In this document: piece by piece, positions 27,950 through 37,717 of the stretch | Numbering within the stretch: the stretch's first letter is position 1 | Layout of the letters: each line of letters starts with the position of its first letter | NCBI RefSeq assembly: GCF_014138435.1 | Contig: NZ_JACJIM010000004.1 | Location: forward strand, 496,001 to 560,000 | DNA length: 64,000 nt | Reading direction: 5' to 3' | Origin: Methylobacterium fujisawaense | GTDB taxonomy: Bacteria > Pseudomonadota > Alphaproteobacteria > Rhizobiales > Beijerinckiaceae | Notes under the pieces: model-generated | What the model was told of the DNA's origin: nothing | Seen by the model: the letters and a program-made list of their open reading frames with translations, nothing else | Database searches by the model: none | Position numbers and translations under genes: made by a program

Positions 27950-30682
27950 GTGCATCTCGCGTGGCTCAGGCCGAGACGTTCCCTGGCCGGCCGGCTGGCG
28001 CTGGCGGTGACCGGCGCCGTCACGGCGGCCCTCGTCCTGGCGGCGGCCCTCTCGGTCTGGCGCGAGGTCGACCGCTACGCCGCCGACAAGCAAGCGGCGC
28101 TGGAGGCCGTCGCCCAGGTCTTCGCCCACGGGGGCGCCCGGGCCACGGCCGCCAACGACGAGGCCGCGGCCGCCGCCTCCCTCCGGGCGATCGGCAACGT
28201 GCCGTCCATCGTCTACGGGGCGATCGAGCGACCGGACGGGTCCGTCCTCGCCGAGCAGGGGATCGGCCTGCGGCTGACGCAGGACGCAGCCCTGGACGGG
28301 GCGGATCTCTCGCTCCTTCATCTGTTCGCCACCCAGAGTCTCCGGGCGACCGCGCCGATCCTCGAGAACGGGCGCCCCGTCGGTCGGGTCGTCCTGATCG
28401 GCGAGACCGACGACATCCGCGACCACGTCTGGGCCGCCGGCCAGAACGCCGCCCTGGCGGCCCTGCTGGCCGTCGCGATCGGGATCGGCGTGTCGTTCTA
28501 CCTGCAGCGCAGCGTCACGCGGCCCCTGGGGGCCCTCACCCGGACCATGGAGGCGGTCCGCCTGCGCCACGATTACACGCAGCGCGCCCCCGTGGAGAGC
28601 GACGACGAGGTCGGCGCGCTGGCGCGCACCCTCAATGACCTGCTCTCCGCGGTCAACGAGCGCGACCACCGCCTCGCCGCCCACAGCGCCCACCTGGAGG
28701 CGGAGGTCCAGGCGCGGACAGCCGATCTGAGGGAGGCCAAGCAGGCCGCCGACGCCGCCAACGCCGCCAAGTCGACCTTCCTGGCCACGATGAGCCACGA
28801 GATCCGGACGCCGATGAACGGCGTCCTGGTCATGGCCGAACTGCTGGCGAGTGCCGACCTGCCGGTGCGCCAGCGCCGCTACGCCGAAGTCATCGCCCGG
28901 TCCGGCCGGTCGCTCCTGGCGATCATCAACGACATCCTCGACTTCGCGAAGGTCGAGGCGGGCAAGCTCGATCTCGAACACGTGCCGGTGTGCCCCGCCG
29001 AGATCGCCGATACCGTGGTGACGCTCTTCGCCGAGCGGGCCCGCGCGGCCGGGCTCGACCTCGCGGCCGACATCGCGCCGGAGGTGCCGCAGGCGATCCT
29101 CGGCGACCCGGTCCGCCTGGGTCAGGTGGTGAGCAATTTCGTGTCGAACGCGCTGAAGTTCACCGAGGCCGGGCACGTCTCCGTCCGGATGGCGCTCGAT
29201 GCCGGGGACGGATGCCTCGTCATTGCCGTCACCGATACCGGGATCGGCATCCCCCAGGACAAGCTGGCCACGATCTTCTCGGCCTTCTCGCAGGCCGATC
29301 AATCCACGACCCGCCGTTTCGGCGGGACCGGCCTCGGGCTCTCGATCGCCCAGCAGATCATCGCCGCGATGGGCGGCACCGTGGCGGTGGAGAGCCGCGT
29401 CGGCGCGGGCTCGACCTTCTCGGCGCGCATTCCCGTGACCGTCGCCGAACCCGCCCGGCCGATCCTGCGCCACGGCACGGTGCCGGCCGCGATCGTGCTG
29501 GACACCGCCGGTACCGCGACCCGGGTTGCCCTCGCCGCCAGCCTGAGCGGGGCCGGCTTCGCGCCGGTCGCGGCGGACCGTGGCGCGGCCCCCGCCCACT
29601 GGGTCCTCGACGCGGCCGCCCTCGTGGCGGCGGGTCGCCGGCCGGATCGGGCCGGGCGCGTGCTCGTCCTGGCGGGGGCGGGCGACAATGCGGCCGATCA
29701 GGCTCTCCGGTCCGGCCTCGCCGACGCGGTGCTGCGCTGGCCCGTGATCCAGGCGGAGTGGCGGCCCCTCCTGGCGGCGCTGGCCGCGGGCGATCCCTTC
29801 ACCGCGTCCGCGGCGGTCGCCGTCGCGACCGATCTGCTGCCGCAGTTCTCGGGCGCGCGGGTGCTCGTCGCCGACGACAGCGCGGTCAACCGCGAGGTCG
29901 CCCTCGAGGCCCTGGCCCGTTGCGGCGTGACCGATGTCGTGACCGTCGAGGACGGGGCCGCGGCCGTGGCGGCGGCCGGGGCGCAGCGTTTCGATCTGAT
30001 CCTGATGGATGGCAGCATGCCGATCCTGGATGGCTTCACGGCCGCCCGGACGATCCGGCAGCGCGAGGCGGCCACGGACCGGCGCACCCCGATCGTCGCG
30101 CTCACGGCCCACGTCCTCGGCGAGGCTGCGGAAGCCGCAGAGGCCGCCGGCATGAACGGGACGCTCCTGAAGCCCTTCACCCTGCGGCAGCTCGCCGATC
30201 TCCTGCAGGCGCATGTCCCGTCCCTCCGGGACGCGGCACGGGAGGCTGCGGTGGGATCGGAAGAGGCCCGGGCCGCCTTGCCGACCGGAGCATCACCCGG
30301 AGCAGCACCCGAAGCATCGCCAGATAGCGATCTGCTCGACGCCGAGGTGCTGGACGGGCTCCTCGGCCTCGGAGACGGTGCCTTCCTGGACCGCGTCCTC
30401 GATCTGTACCGGGCGCAAGGCCCTGTCGCGCTCGCCACCCTCCGATCGGCCCTCGCCGTCTCGGATCAGCCTGCCATCGCCAGGGCGGCCCACAGCCTCA
30501 AGTCGATGAGTGCGAATATTGGCGCCCGCGCCCTCGTCGCGCGGTTGCGCGCCATCGAGGATTCCGCCCGGAACGCGGCCTGCGCCGAGCCGCAAGAGGC
30601 CTGCGACGGGCTGGAGACCCTTCTCGCCGCGACGATCCGCGACCTCGAGGGACGGACGCGCGCCCAGGCGGTGGCCGCCTGA
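27950..30682 (+). CDS. Hybrid sensor histidine kinase with receiver and Hpt domains
   Basis: A 910-residue kinase. N-terminal helix about 16-38, periplasmic sensor to about 165, second helix about 166-186, HAMP about 187-240, HisKA with H283 in 'MSHEIRTPMNG', HATPase to about 500 with 'DTGIGIP' and 'GGTGLGLSI', an inactive-looking linker, a receiver domain (D687 in 'LILMDGSMPILDGF') and an Hpt domain with H848 ('AAHSLKSMSANIG'). This is a full phosphorelay in one chain that can end on a separate regulator, probably the HD-GYP protein upstream. GTG start with AAGGAG six bases upstream. Confidence 0.93.
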   Translation: MHLAWLRPRRSLAGRLALAVTGAVTAALVLAAALSVWREVDRYAADKQAALEAVAQVFAHGGARATAANDEAAAAASLRAIGNVPSIVYGAIERPDGSVLAEQGIGLRLTQDAALDGADLSLLHLFATQSLRATAPILENGRPVGRVVLIGETDDIRDHVWAAGQNAALAALLAVAIGIGVSFYLQRSVTRPLGALTRTMEAVRLRHDYTQRAPVESDDEVGALARTLNDLLSAVNERDHRLAAHSAHLEAEVQARTADLREAKQAADAANAAKSTFLATMSHEIRTPMNGVLVMAELLASADLPVRQRRYAEVIARSGRSLLAIINDILDFAKVEAGKLDLEHVPVCPAEIADTVVTLFAERARAAGLDLAADIAPEVPQAILGDPVRLGQVVSNFVSNALKFTEAGHVSVRMALDAGDGCLVIAVTDTGIGIPQDKLATIFSAFSQADQSTTRRFGGTGLGLSIAQQIIAAMGGTVAVESRVGAGSTFSARIPVTVAEPARPILRHGTVPAAIVLDTAGTATRVALAASLSGAGFAPVAADRGAAPAHWVLDAAALVAAGRRPDRAGRVLVLAGAGDNAADQALRSGLADAVLRWPVIQAEWRPLLAALAAGDPFTASAAVAVATDLLPQFSGARVLVADDSAVNREVALEALARCGVTDVVTVEDGAAAVAAAGAQRFDLILMDGSMPILDGFTAARTIRQREAATDRRTPIVALTAHVLGEAAEAAEAAGMNGTLLKPFTLRQLADLLQAHVPSLRDAAREAAVGSEEARAALPTGASPGAAPEASPDSDLLDAEVLDGLLGLGDGAFLDRVLDLYRAQGPVALATLRSALAVSDQPAIARAAHSLKSMSANIGARALVARLRAIEDSARNAACAEPQEACDGLETLLAATIRDLEGRTRAQAVAA

Positions 30683-30889
30683 GATCGACACCGGATCGGC
30701 GATGTCCTGCGCCGATGGGCCGGAGCAGCGGGGCCCGCTCCGCCCGGGACATCCGCCCCTCAGCCGATCCGCGCATCCGCCGGCCCGTTGGAGGCGGGGC
30801 GCTTGGGGGATGTCACGGTCGCCCGCCGTCGCCCACCCGCGGGGCAGTGGGCGCCAATGCCCCTGAGGAATGCCTCGTGATTTCGCAGA

Positions 30890-30996
30890 CCTGCCCTGCG
30901 TTCCCAGGGCTGGTATGCCAGATACGAGCCTCGTAAAGCTGCGCTTCCTCCCAAGCACTCCCTCAGCCCGCCCGGTTCGCCGCGGCGGGCCTTTTC
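30890..30996 (+). ncRNA. Candidate small RNA with CCUCCC loop and terminator
   Basis: Three consecutive hairpins in a gene-free gap. GCCCTG (30893-30898) pairs with CAGGGC (30905-30910). GCTT (30943-30946) pairs with AAGC (30953-30956) and exposes the loop CCTCCC. GCCCGCC (30966-30972) pairs with GGCGGGC (30984-30990) and is followed by CTTTTC. CCUCCC-type anti-Shine-Dalgarno loops next to an intrinsic terminator are the hallmark of alphaproteobacterial sRNAs of the suhB/alpha-r14/CcsR kind. No covariance model could be run, and a promoter was not identified. Confidence 0.4.
30966..30995 (+). terminator. Intrinsic terminator
   Basis: Seven-base-pair G/C stem GCCCGCC / GGCGGGC (30966-30972 and 30984-30990) with an 11-base loop, followed by C and four T. 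It closes the candidate small RNA and would also stop read-through from the hybrid kinase. Confidence 0.65.
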
Positions 30997-31092
30997 GTCG
31001 GTGCGACGCGGGATACCGCCGCCGGCTGCACGGCAGGTTCCGCTGCGATCGGCTCGTCCACCGTCACGGACGAGAACCGATCCGGGCCCCCG

Positions 31093-32337
31093 TCAGCTCG
31101 TGATCATCCGGCGGGTGAACATCGCGGCCGCGAACAGCACGGCGGCGCCGGCCGTGACGAGGCTCGTCATCAGGATCCGTCTCGGCTCCGTGGAAGAGCC
31201 GGCCTTGACGGGTTCGACGATCGGCACGAGGGCCACGACCTGTTGCTGGGCCACGATCCGGGCCCGGTCATAGGCCAGTTGCACGTCGCGGTGGTATTTC
31301 TCGGCGTTCTCGCGCTCGTGCTCGAGGTCTTCGAACCGCGTGAGCGCGTCCGAGAGGCGCCGCTTCTCCGTCGGTGCGGTGCCGGCCAGCTGCTGCCGAA
31401 CCTTGGCGATGTTGGCATCGAGATCGGCAATCTGCTGCTTCAGGTCGATGATGCTGCGGGATTGCGGGCCGAGATCCCGCTGAAGCACGGCGAGCTGGAT
31501 GGCGAGCTTGGTGCGCGAGTCCCGCAGCTCCGACATCGCCTTGATGGTGGCGGTATTCGACTTGACGACGTCGAGCACGCCCTCGCGGTTGCGCAGATCG
31601 TTCAATGCGGCGTTGGCCTGCGCCTCCCGCTCCTCGGCGAGCTTCAGGACACGCGCGCTGACGTCCAGCGCGTCCTGGCGGGACCTCATGCTCAGGTCGT
31701 TCAACATCCGCTCGGTATCCGCCATCACGGCCTTCGTGATGGCAAGCGACTCGTCGGGGTCGAAGGCCTCGACTGTCAGCGACATGATGCCGGACGCCGA
31801 CTCGACGTCGACGTCGACGCGGCGCTTCCAGTACTTCAGGAACTTCTCGACCGGCTTTTCCGGGCTGAACCGCGAGAACATGTCGATGCTGTCGCGACCG
31901 AACCAGTCGCGGATCGGAAGCTCCGCCGCGACGGCTTCGACCAGCGGCCGGCTGTGGATGTATTCCTGTGCGATGAGCGTTTCCTGGGCGACCGTCGCCT
32001 TGATCACGCCGGCATTCGTGCCGACCGTGTCCGGCGTCGCCTTGTCGGCCGTCCCGACGGTCGGCCGGATCGCGAACTGTGCCTCGGTCACGAAGCGGTC
32101 GGAGGCGATCAGGCCGTAGAAGATCGCGCCGCCCAGGGTCGGCAGGACGAAGCAGACGACGAAGAGGAGCGGTAGCCAGGGATCGCTTTTGACGTGACTC
32201 TGGTAGGAGCGCACGCCCTTCTTGGTGTCGGGAAGGCCCGGCAGGCGTGCGAACTGCCGCAGCGAGTGCGCGATCACCTTGTTCCGGTCGATGCCTTTCG
32301 AAGGCCTGCCCCCCGCCTTCTCGACCTGCGTGTTCAT
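31093..32337 (-). CDS. KpsE/Wzz-like polysaccharide export inner-membrane protein
   Basis: A 414-residue protein of the polysaccharide co-polymerase/export family (BexC/CtrB/KpsE/RkpR-like). An N-terminal helix at about 53-76 ('WLPLLFVVCFVLPTLGGAIF') and a C-terminal helix at about 387-407 flank a large periplasmic domain with a long coiled coil (about 215-350). Such proteins bridge to the outer-membrane exporter during capsule or exopolysaccharide secretion. No other capsule gene is adjacent. The start at 32337 has only a weak ribosome site. Confidence 0.88.
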   Translation of the reverse strand: MNTQVEKAGGRPSKGIDRNKVIAHSLRQFARLPGLPDTKKGVRSYQSHVKSDPWLPLLFVVCFVLPTLGGAIFYGLIASDRFVTEAQFAIRPTVGTADKATPDTVGTNAGVIKATVAQETLIAQEYIHSRPLVEAVAAELPIRDWFGRDSIDMFSRFSPEKPVEKFLKYWKRRVDVDVESASGIMSLTVEAFDPDESLAITKAVMADTERMLNDLSMRSRQDALDVSARVLKLAEEREAQANAALNDLRNREGVLDVVKSNTATIKAMSELRDSRTKLAIQLAVLQRDLGPQSRSIIDLKQQIADLDANIAKVRQQLAGTAPTEKRRLSDALTRFEDLEHERENAEKYHRDVQLAYDRARIVAQQQVVALVPIVEPVKAGSSTEPRRILMTSLVTAGAAVLFAAAMFTRRMITS

Positions 32338-32588
32338 CGTTGCTTCTCGAACTCGGGCTGCCGCGGGCGCGATCGGCCCGCGAGGCTGTGATGCCGCTCG
32401 CGCAGCCCGTCGCACAGCGAGGCGGCGAAAGCATGTCAGCCGAGAGACACCGGAACGAGAACCCGACAGAGGGGCCGGTCCAGAACGCCGTGCCGTCATC
32501 GGCGGCGTGCGGCGACCGACGATGGACCGCACATCCGACCGCCGGTGCCGTTCGGGACCCCGAGACGTCCCCCGAGGGAACCCTCGAT

Positions 32589-32930
32589 CTACCGCCTGTA
32601 TTCCGGCGAGAGATGATCGAGCGGGTTGGTGCGCGCGTCCTTGTTCCGGCCGGATACGGTCCCGGTGCTCCCCCCGCGCATGACGTCCGTCGATGAAGAG
32701 AGGGCGCTCGGGGGTGAGACAGGGCCGCTCGGTCGATCGGCGGGGGAAGGGCCGCCCGGCGTGGTGCTGACCCCGGGGGGCAGCGTCGCCGGCGTCGGCT
32801 GATCGATCCGGCTCGCCGCCGATTGGGCGAGCACCGGTCCAGAGAGCGCGATCAGCGCGCAAACCCCCATGGCCGCGCGGCGCATGGCAGTCCGTGCGAA
32901 GCCGACAGGGAGAGCGTGCATCAGGATCAT
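32589..32930 (-). CDS. Small secreted Pro/Ser-rich protein, unknown function
   Basis: About 113 residues with a signal sequence ending 'ALIALSGPVLAQSA' and a short Pro/Gly/Ser-rich mature part ending 'NPLDHLSPEYRR'. Several in-frame ATGs (32930, 32921, 32879 among them) could be the start; 32930 is used because GAGGA lies about 11 bases upstream. No family was recognised. It lies upstream of, and in the same direction as, the KpsE-like gene. Confidence 0.5.
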   Translation of the reverse strand: MILMHALPVGFARTAMRRAAMGVCALIALSGPVLAQSAASRIDQPTPATLPPGVSTTPGGPSPADRPSGPVSPPSALSSSTDVMRGGSTGTVSGRNKDARTNPLDHLSPEYRR

Positions 32931-33110
32931 CAATCCAGTCATCCTCGAAAGCCGGTCGCTCCGCGTCCGGTAAGCCAATGGATCAGCGCATCGGCAGTTC
33001 CGAACCGGCGATGACCGGTGCCGCGCCGAGGCTTCTCCGGCGCGTCGCCTCGGCGTCACCCTGCGCGCATGAGGCGAACGGCGGTCGAGACGGCCGAGCC
33101 CGCTTGGGCA

Positions 33111-34358
33111 TCAGCGCAGGGTCAGGGCCTCCACGGCGGCCTTCTCGGACGGGACCAGCAGGGCGAAGCCCGCATGCTCCGTGACCAGGATCGAGGCGCG
33201 CATGGCTGCGGCGGAGAAGCACTCCGGTGACATGCTTCGCAGGGCCGCCAGGCCCTTCTGCAGCCGCACGCCGACCTGCACGATCCCGCCGCCCTCACGG
33301 GCCAGCGGATGGAAGAAATCCGCAATCAGGTCATCGGTCGACAGGGCCGGGACCCGGATGCGCGGATGTTCGGGTTCAGGCGGCGGCCGGTCCGGGTCCG
33401 GTATCCACTCCGAGAGCACGCGCAAGCCTGCACCGATCACCGCGATCGCGGTCCCGTAATCGGCGGCGGTCGGCGGAAGCGCCTTCGATCCGATCTCCGC
33501 GAGGACGGACAGGCCGAAGCGCGGATCCTGTTCCCAGGCACGATCGTCGGCGATCAGGAAGGCCCGGCGGACGGCCGCCAGGGCGGCGGCCTCCATCTCC
33601 GGGTCGACGAAGGCGAGGGGCGTGGCGGCGTGGACGAAGGCGCCGGGGAGCACGGCCACGTCCAGCATCGCGTCGCGGCCGCCGAGGGCCCGCGTCAGCA
33701 CCGCCAGGTCGACGTGCTGGATGTAGCCGATCCGATCCGCGAGGACCGGCCGCGCGTGGCGGTGCGCCGGATCCGGGGGGATGCCACCGAGATGCGGTTG
33801 GTCGCGCCGGCAGCGCAGCGCCTGGGCCGCCGCCTGCTCGACCAGCCGGATCGTCTCGCCGACCCGGCCGAAGCGCGTGAGCTGCTGCATCCAACGCAGG
33901 AGGGTGACGACGATCAGGCCGATGACCACCACCGTCGCGCCCAGCATGACGAGGCGCCCGCCCGGCCCGTAGAGGCGGGTCGACAAGGCCACGATCCCCA
34001 CAACCGAGAACAGGAACGCCCCGAGGAAGGTGGCGAGCGCGTCGTGTGCCCGCCGGTCCTCGCTCCAGAGGATCGTGGCGCGCGGCGTCACGCCCGACGA
34101 GGCGGCCCCCAGGGCGTTCACCAGCACGGTCAGCGAGAAGGTCGTCACCGTCAGCATCGAGGAGGCCAGGATGCTCAGGACGTTGCCGACGGCGTCGGCA
34201 CCGACGCTGAGGGCGAAGTTCTCCTCGACGTGAAACTGGAAGCGCCACGCCACCAGGGCCGCCAGGACGCTTCCGACGCAGTAGAGCGCGGCGCGAACCC
34301 AGGCCTGGCGGAGGGTTCGGGACAGGATCAGCCGCCAGCGCGGCATGACGGTCTTCAT
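33111..34358 (-). CDS. DUF2254 predicted membrane protein
   Basis: A 415-residue protein with four predicted helices in the first half (about residues 20-40, 60-85, 115-135 and 140-160), including 'TVTTFSLTVLVNALGAASSG' between helices 2 and 3. A soluble C-terminal half has 'LGGRDAMLDVAVLPGAFV'-like segments. This matches the DUF2254 family of unknown function. The start at 34358 puts the basic cytoplasmic head ahead of helix 1; an earlier frame extension is Arg/Pro-rich and unsupported. The RND pump ends 82 bp upstream. Confidence 0.85.
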   Translation of the reverse strand: MKTVMPRWRLILSRTLRQAWVRAALYCVGSVLAALVAWRFQFHVEENFALSVGADAVGNVLSILASSMLTVTTFSLTVLVNALGAASSGVTPRATILWSEDRRAHDALATFLGAFLFSVVGIVALSTRLYGPGGRLVMLGATVVVIGLIVVTLLRWMQQLTRFGRVGETIRLVEQAAAQALRCRRDQPHLGGIPPDPAHRHARPVLADRIGYIQHVDLAVLTRALGGRDAMLDVAVLPGAFVHAATPLAFVDPEMEAAALAAVRRAFLIADDRAWEQDPRFGLSVLAEIGSKALPPTAADYGTAIAVIGAGLRVLSEWIPDPDRPPPEPEHPRIRVPALSTDDLIADFFHPLAREGGGIVQVGVRLQKGLAALRSMSPECFSAAAMRASILVTEHAGFALLVPSEKAAVEALTLR

Positions 34359-34440
34359 GCGCGCTTCGGCCCCCTCCCGCCGCCGATCCCGATGTCCGCG
34401 CCGATGTCCGCGCCACCGATCCTGCGACGGACCAACGCCG

Positions 34441-37400
34441 CTACTCGGCCGGCAGTGCCGCGTCTCCGGCCCCGGACGGCTCGGGCGCGGCCGGATCGCG
34501 GCGCCCAAACAGCCGCTCGAAGGCGACGTAGAAGGTCGGCGTGATGAACAGGGTGATGAAGGTCGCCACGACGAGGCCGCCGATCACCACGGTCCCCATG
34601 GAGACGCGCGCATGCGCCCCGGCGCCGCTGGCGATGGCGAGCGGGATCGAGCCGGTGATGAAGGCGAAGGAGGTCATGAGGATCGGGCGCATGCGCAGGC
34701 GCGCCGCGTCCTGGGCCGCCTTCAGCACGTCCTCGCCCTGCTGGCGCAGATCCTCCGCGAAGGACACGAGCAGGATCGAGTTCTTGGCGGCCAGGCCCAC
34801 GAGCAGCAGGAGCCCGATCTGGCCAAAGATGTCGAGTTCGAGCCCCCGCACCGCCAGGAAGCCGACGGCGCCGAAGATCGCGATCGGCGTCGCGAGCAGG
34901 ATCACGAAGGGCAGGCGCAGCGACTCGTACTGGCCCGCCAGCAGCAGGAAGATCATCAGGACGCCGAGGCCGAAGATCAGCGGCGCGTAGCCGCCCGCGA
35001 CCTTCTCCTGATAGGCGACGTCGGTCCATTCCACCGCGTAGTCGGCCGGCAGGCGGCTCTTGGCGAGCGCCTCGACCTCCTTGAGCACCGTGCCGGAACT
35101 CGCGGTGGAGGCCACCTCGATCGCCACCTCGATGGCCGGGTAGGTGTTGTAGGACAGGACCGCGGTGGGGCCGGTGGTGAACTCCGCCCGCACCAGGGAG
35201 CCGATCCGCACCGGCTCGCCCCGGCTGTTCAGGACCGGCAGGGCCTCCAGATCCTGGATCGTGCGCCGGCCCGCGGCCTCGCTCTGCACGTAGACCTGGT
35301 AGACGAAGCCGAAGCGGTTGAAGAGGTTGACGAAGCTCGATCCGACATAGGTCCCGAGCGCGTCGAACAGGTTCTGGAGGGGCACGCCGAGCTGCTCGGC
35401 CTTGGCCCGGTCGATCTCCAGGCGGATCTGCGGGACGCCGTAGCTCGTTGTCGGGAGCGCCTGGGCGATGTTGGGGCTCTTCTCCATTTCGTCGATGAAG
35501 CGCTGCGCCGCCGCGGCGAGCTTGAGGCCCCCGGTGCCGCTGCGGTCCTGGATCTCCAGGGTCAGGCCGCTGCGCGTGCCGAGGCCGGGCAGCGGCGACG
35601 GGTTGACCACCCGCACCGTCCCGTCCGGATCGTGCCGGAACTGCTTCTGCACGCGGGCGATGATGGCGTCGGCCGAGGCCGTCCGCTCGCCCCAGGGCTT
35701 CAGGACCGGGATCTGGAACCCGTAGAACGGCGCCACCGCGTCGGCGAGGATGCTGCGCCCGACGACGCCGATCGTGTGATCGACCTCCGGCATGTCCCGC
35801 AGGCTCTTGCCGAGCCGCTCGACCATGCGGTCGGTGCGCGCCACGGCGGCGCCCTTGGGCAGGGCGACGTCGGCGAAGAAGTAGCCCTGATCCTCGTTCG
35901 GGACGAAGCCGGTCGGGCGCTGCATCACGAGGAGCACGGTGAGCGCCGCGAAGGCCGCGAAGGCGAGGCCGACGAGCACCAGATGGCGGCTGAGCCGCCC
36001 GATCATCGCGGTGAGGAGGCCCGCGGCCCGCTCCAGCGTCCGGTTGAACCAGCGCAGCGGCGCCTTCCACCGGCTCTGCCGGGCCTGCGCCCCCTCCGGC
36101 CGGTGCCTCAGGATCAGGCCGCAGAGCGCCGGCGTCAGGGTCAGCGAGACGACGGCCGAGATCATCACCGAGATCGCGATGGTCAGGGCGAACTGGTTGT
36201 AGAGCTGGCCGGTCAGGCCCGGGATGAAGGCCACCGGCACGAACAGGGCGGCCAGGACCAGGGTGGTGGCGATCACCGGGCCGGCGACCTCGTTCACCGC
36301 CTCCCGGGCGGCCGGCCGCGGCTCCATCCCCTCGTCCATCAGCCGCTCGGTGTTCTCGACCACGATGATCGCGTCGTCGACCACGAGGCCCACCGCCAGC
36401 ACCATGCCGAGCAGGCTCAGGGTGTTGAAGGAGAAGCCGAGCAGCGCCATCGGGCCGAAGGTCCCGACCAGCGCCACCGGCACGGCGATGGAGGGGATCA
36501 GCGTCGCCCGCCAGTTCTGCAGGAACAGGTAGGTGACGATGACGACGAGGAGGAGCGCCTCGAACAGGGTGTGGACCACCTCGCGGATCGCCTCGCGGAC
36601 GAACTCGGTGCGGTCGAGGGCGATCTTGTACTTGAGCCCGGGCGGGAACCGCCGGGCCAGCTCTTCCATGGTGGCCTTCACCCCGTCCATCACATGGACC
36701 GCGTTGGCGCCGGGCGTCTGGTAGAGGCCGAGCGTCGCCGAGGGCCTCCCGTCGAAGCCGGAGCGCACGCCGTACTGCTCCGAACCCAACTCCACCCGCG
36801 CCACGTCTCGGACCCGGACCACGGAGCCGTCGGGGTTGGCCCGCAGCAGGATGTTGGCGAATTCCTGGGGCTGGCTCAGCCGCCCCTGAGTCACGACCTG
36901 CAGCTCGAAGGCGGTGGGCTGCCCATCGGTCGGCGGTTTGCCGAGGGATCCGGTGGTGATCTGCTCATTCTGTTGGCTCACCGCGCGGATCACCGCATCG
37001 GGGCTGATCGCCAGGGCCTCCATCTTCACCGGATCGAGCCAGATGCGCATGGCGTAGCGCTTCTGGGAGAAGTTCTGGATCCGGCCCATGCCGTCGACCC
37101 GGCGCAGGGGTTTGATCACCTGCGTCTCGGCCCAGTTGGCCAGGAACAGCTCGTCGTAGGGCGAGCCCGGATCGGCGTAGAGCACGATGTTGCCGAGCCG
37201 CTGGCGGGAGCTCTTCTGGATCTCCAGGCCCTGCGCGCGCACCGAGGCCGGGAGCTTCGACTCGGCCCGGTTGGCGCGGGTCAGGACCTCTGCGGCGGCG
37301 GCGTCGAGATCGGAGCCGATCTCGAAGGTCGCGTCGAGGTTGACGCTGCCATCCGTGTTGCTGGTCGAGGCGATGTACAGGAGGTGCTGGGCGCCGTTGA

Positions 37401-37605
37401 TCTCCTGCTCCAGGGGCGTCGTGACGGCGTCGTAGGCCTGCTGTGCGCTCGCGCCCGGATAGGTCGCCTGGATGTTGATGATCGGCGGCGCGATCTCGGG
37501 AAACTGCGCGATCGGCAGGGTCAGGCCCGCCACCGCGCCGATCAGGGTGATCAGAACCGAGATGACGACCGCGAGGACCGGCCGATCGACGAAGCGGGCG
37601 AACAT
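34441..37605 (-). CDS. RND efflux pump, inner-membrane permease (HAE1/AcrB-like)
   Basis: A 1054-residue proton-driven multidrug transporter with 12 helices and two large periplasmic loops. It begins 'MFARFVDRPVLAVVISVLIT'. Helix 4 carries the proton-relay aspartate pair in 'GLVVDDAIIVVEN', and 'FLQNWRATLIPSIAVPVAL' marks the first membrane block. Length is normal for the family. It is divergent from its likely adaptor (start 37718), unlike the usual adaptor-pump operon order, and no outer-membrane factor lies nearby. Confidence 0.95.
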   Translation of the reverse strand: MFARFVDRPVLAVVISVLITLIGAVAGLTLPIAQFPEIAPPIINIQATYPGASAQQAYDAVTTPLEQEINGAQHLLYIASTSNTDGSVNLDATFEIGSDLDAAAAEVLTRANRAESKLPASVRAQGLEIQKSSRQRLGNIVLYADPGSPYDELFLANWAETQVIKPLRRVDGMGRIQNFSQKRYAMRIWLDPVKMEALAISPDAVIRAVSQQNEQITTGSLGKPPTDGQPTAFELQVVTQGRLSQPQEFANILLRANPDGSVVRVRDVARVELGSEQYGVRSGFDGRPSATLGLYQTPGANAVHVMDGVKATMEELARRFPPGLKYKIALDRTEFVREAIREVVHTLFEALLLVVIVTYLFLQNWRATLIPSIAVPVALVGTFGPMALLGFSFNTLSLLGMVLAVGLVVDDAIIVVENTERLMDEGMEPRPAAREAVNEVAGPVIATTLVLAALFVPVAFIPGLTGQLYNQFALTIAISVMISAVVSLTLTPALCGLILRHRPEGAQARQSRWKAPLRWFNRTLERAAGLLTAMIGRLSRHLVLVGLAFAAFAALTVLLVMQRPTGFVPNEDQGYFFADVALPKGAAVARTDRMVERLGKSLRDMPEVDHTIGVVGRSILADAVAPFYGFQIPVLKPWGERTASADAIIARVQKQFRHDPDGTVRVVNPSPLPGLGTRSGLTLEIQDRSGTGGLKLAAAAQRFIDEMEKSPNIAQALPTTSYGVPQIRLEIDRAKAEQLGVPLQNLFDALGTYVGSSFVNLFNRFGFVYQVYVQSEAAGRRTIQDLEALPVLNSRGEPVRIGSLVRAEFTTGPTAVLSYNTYPAIEVAIEVASTASSGTVLKEVEALAKSRLPADYAVEWTDVAYQEKVAGGYAPLIFGLGVLMIFLLLAGQYESLRLPFVILLATPIAIFGAVGFLAVRGLELDIFGQIGLLLLVGLAAKNSILLVSFAEDLRQQGEDVLKAAQDAARLRMRPILMTSFAFITGSIPLAIASGAGAHARVSMGTVVIGGLVVATFITLFITPTFYVAFERLFGRRDPAAPEPSGAGDAALPAE

Positions 37606-37717
37606 CGGACCTCGACGGTGGTCGGTGGCCGCGAGGACCGGGCGTGCAACGCGAGCGCGTTTGGCGTGTTCCCTGTCCGGTTCGGCGTCGAGCGCGCCGC
37701 AGCGGGGAGCAGGCGGC

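Noticed and set aside
37472..37717. A longer adaptor protein starting inside the RND pump gene
   Set aside because: The extension is antisense to the pump's N-terminus, and GTG 37718 has a good ribosome site directly before the membrane anchor.
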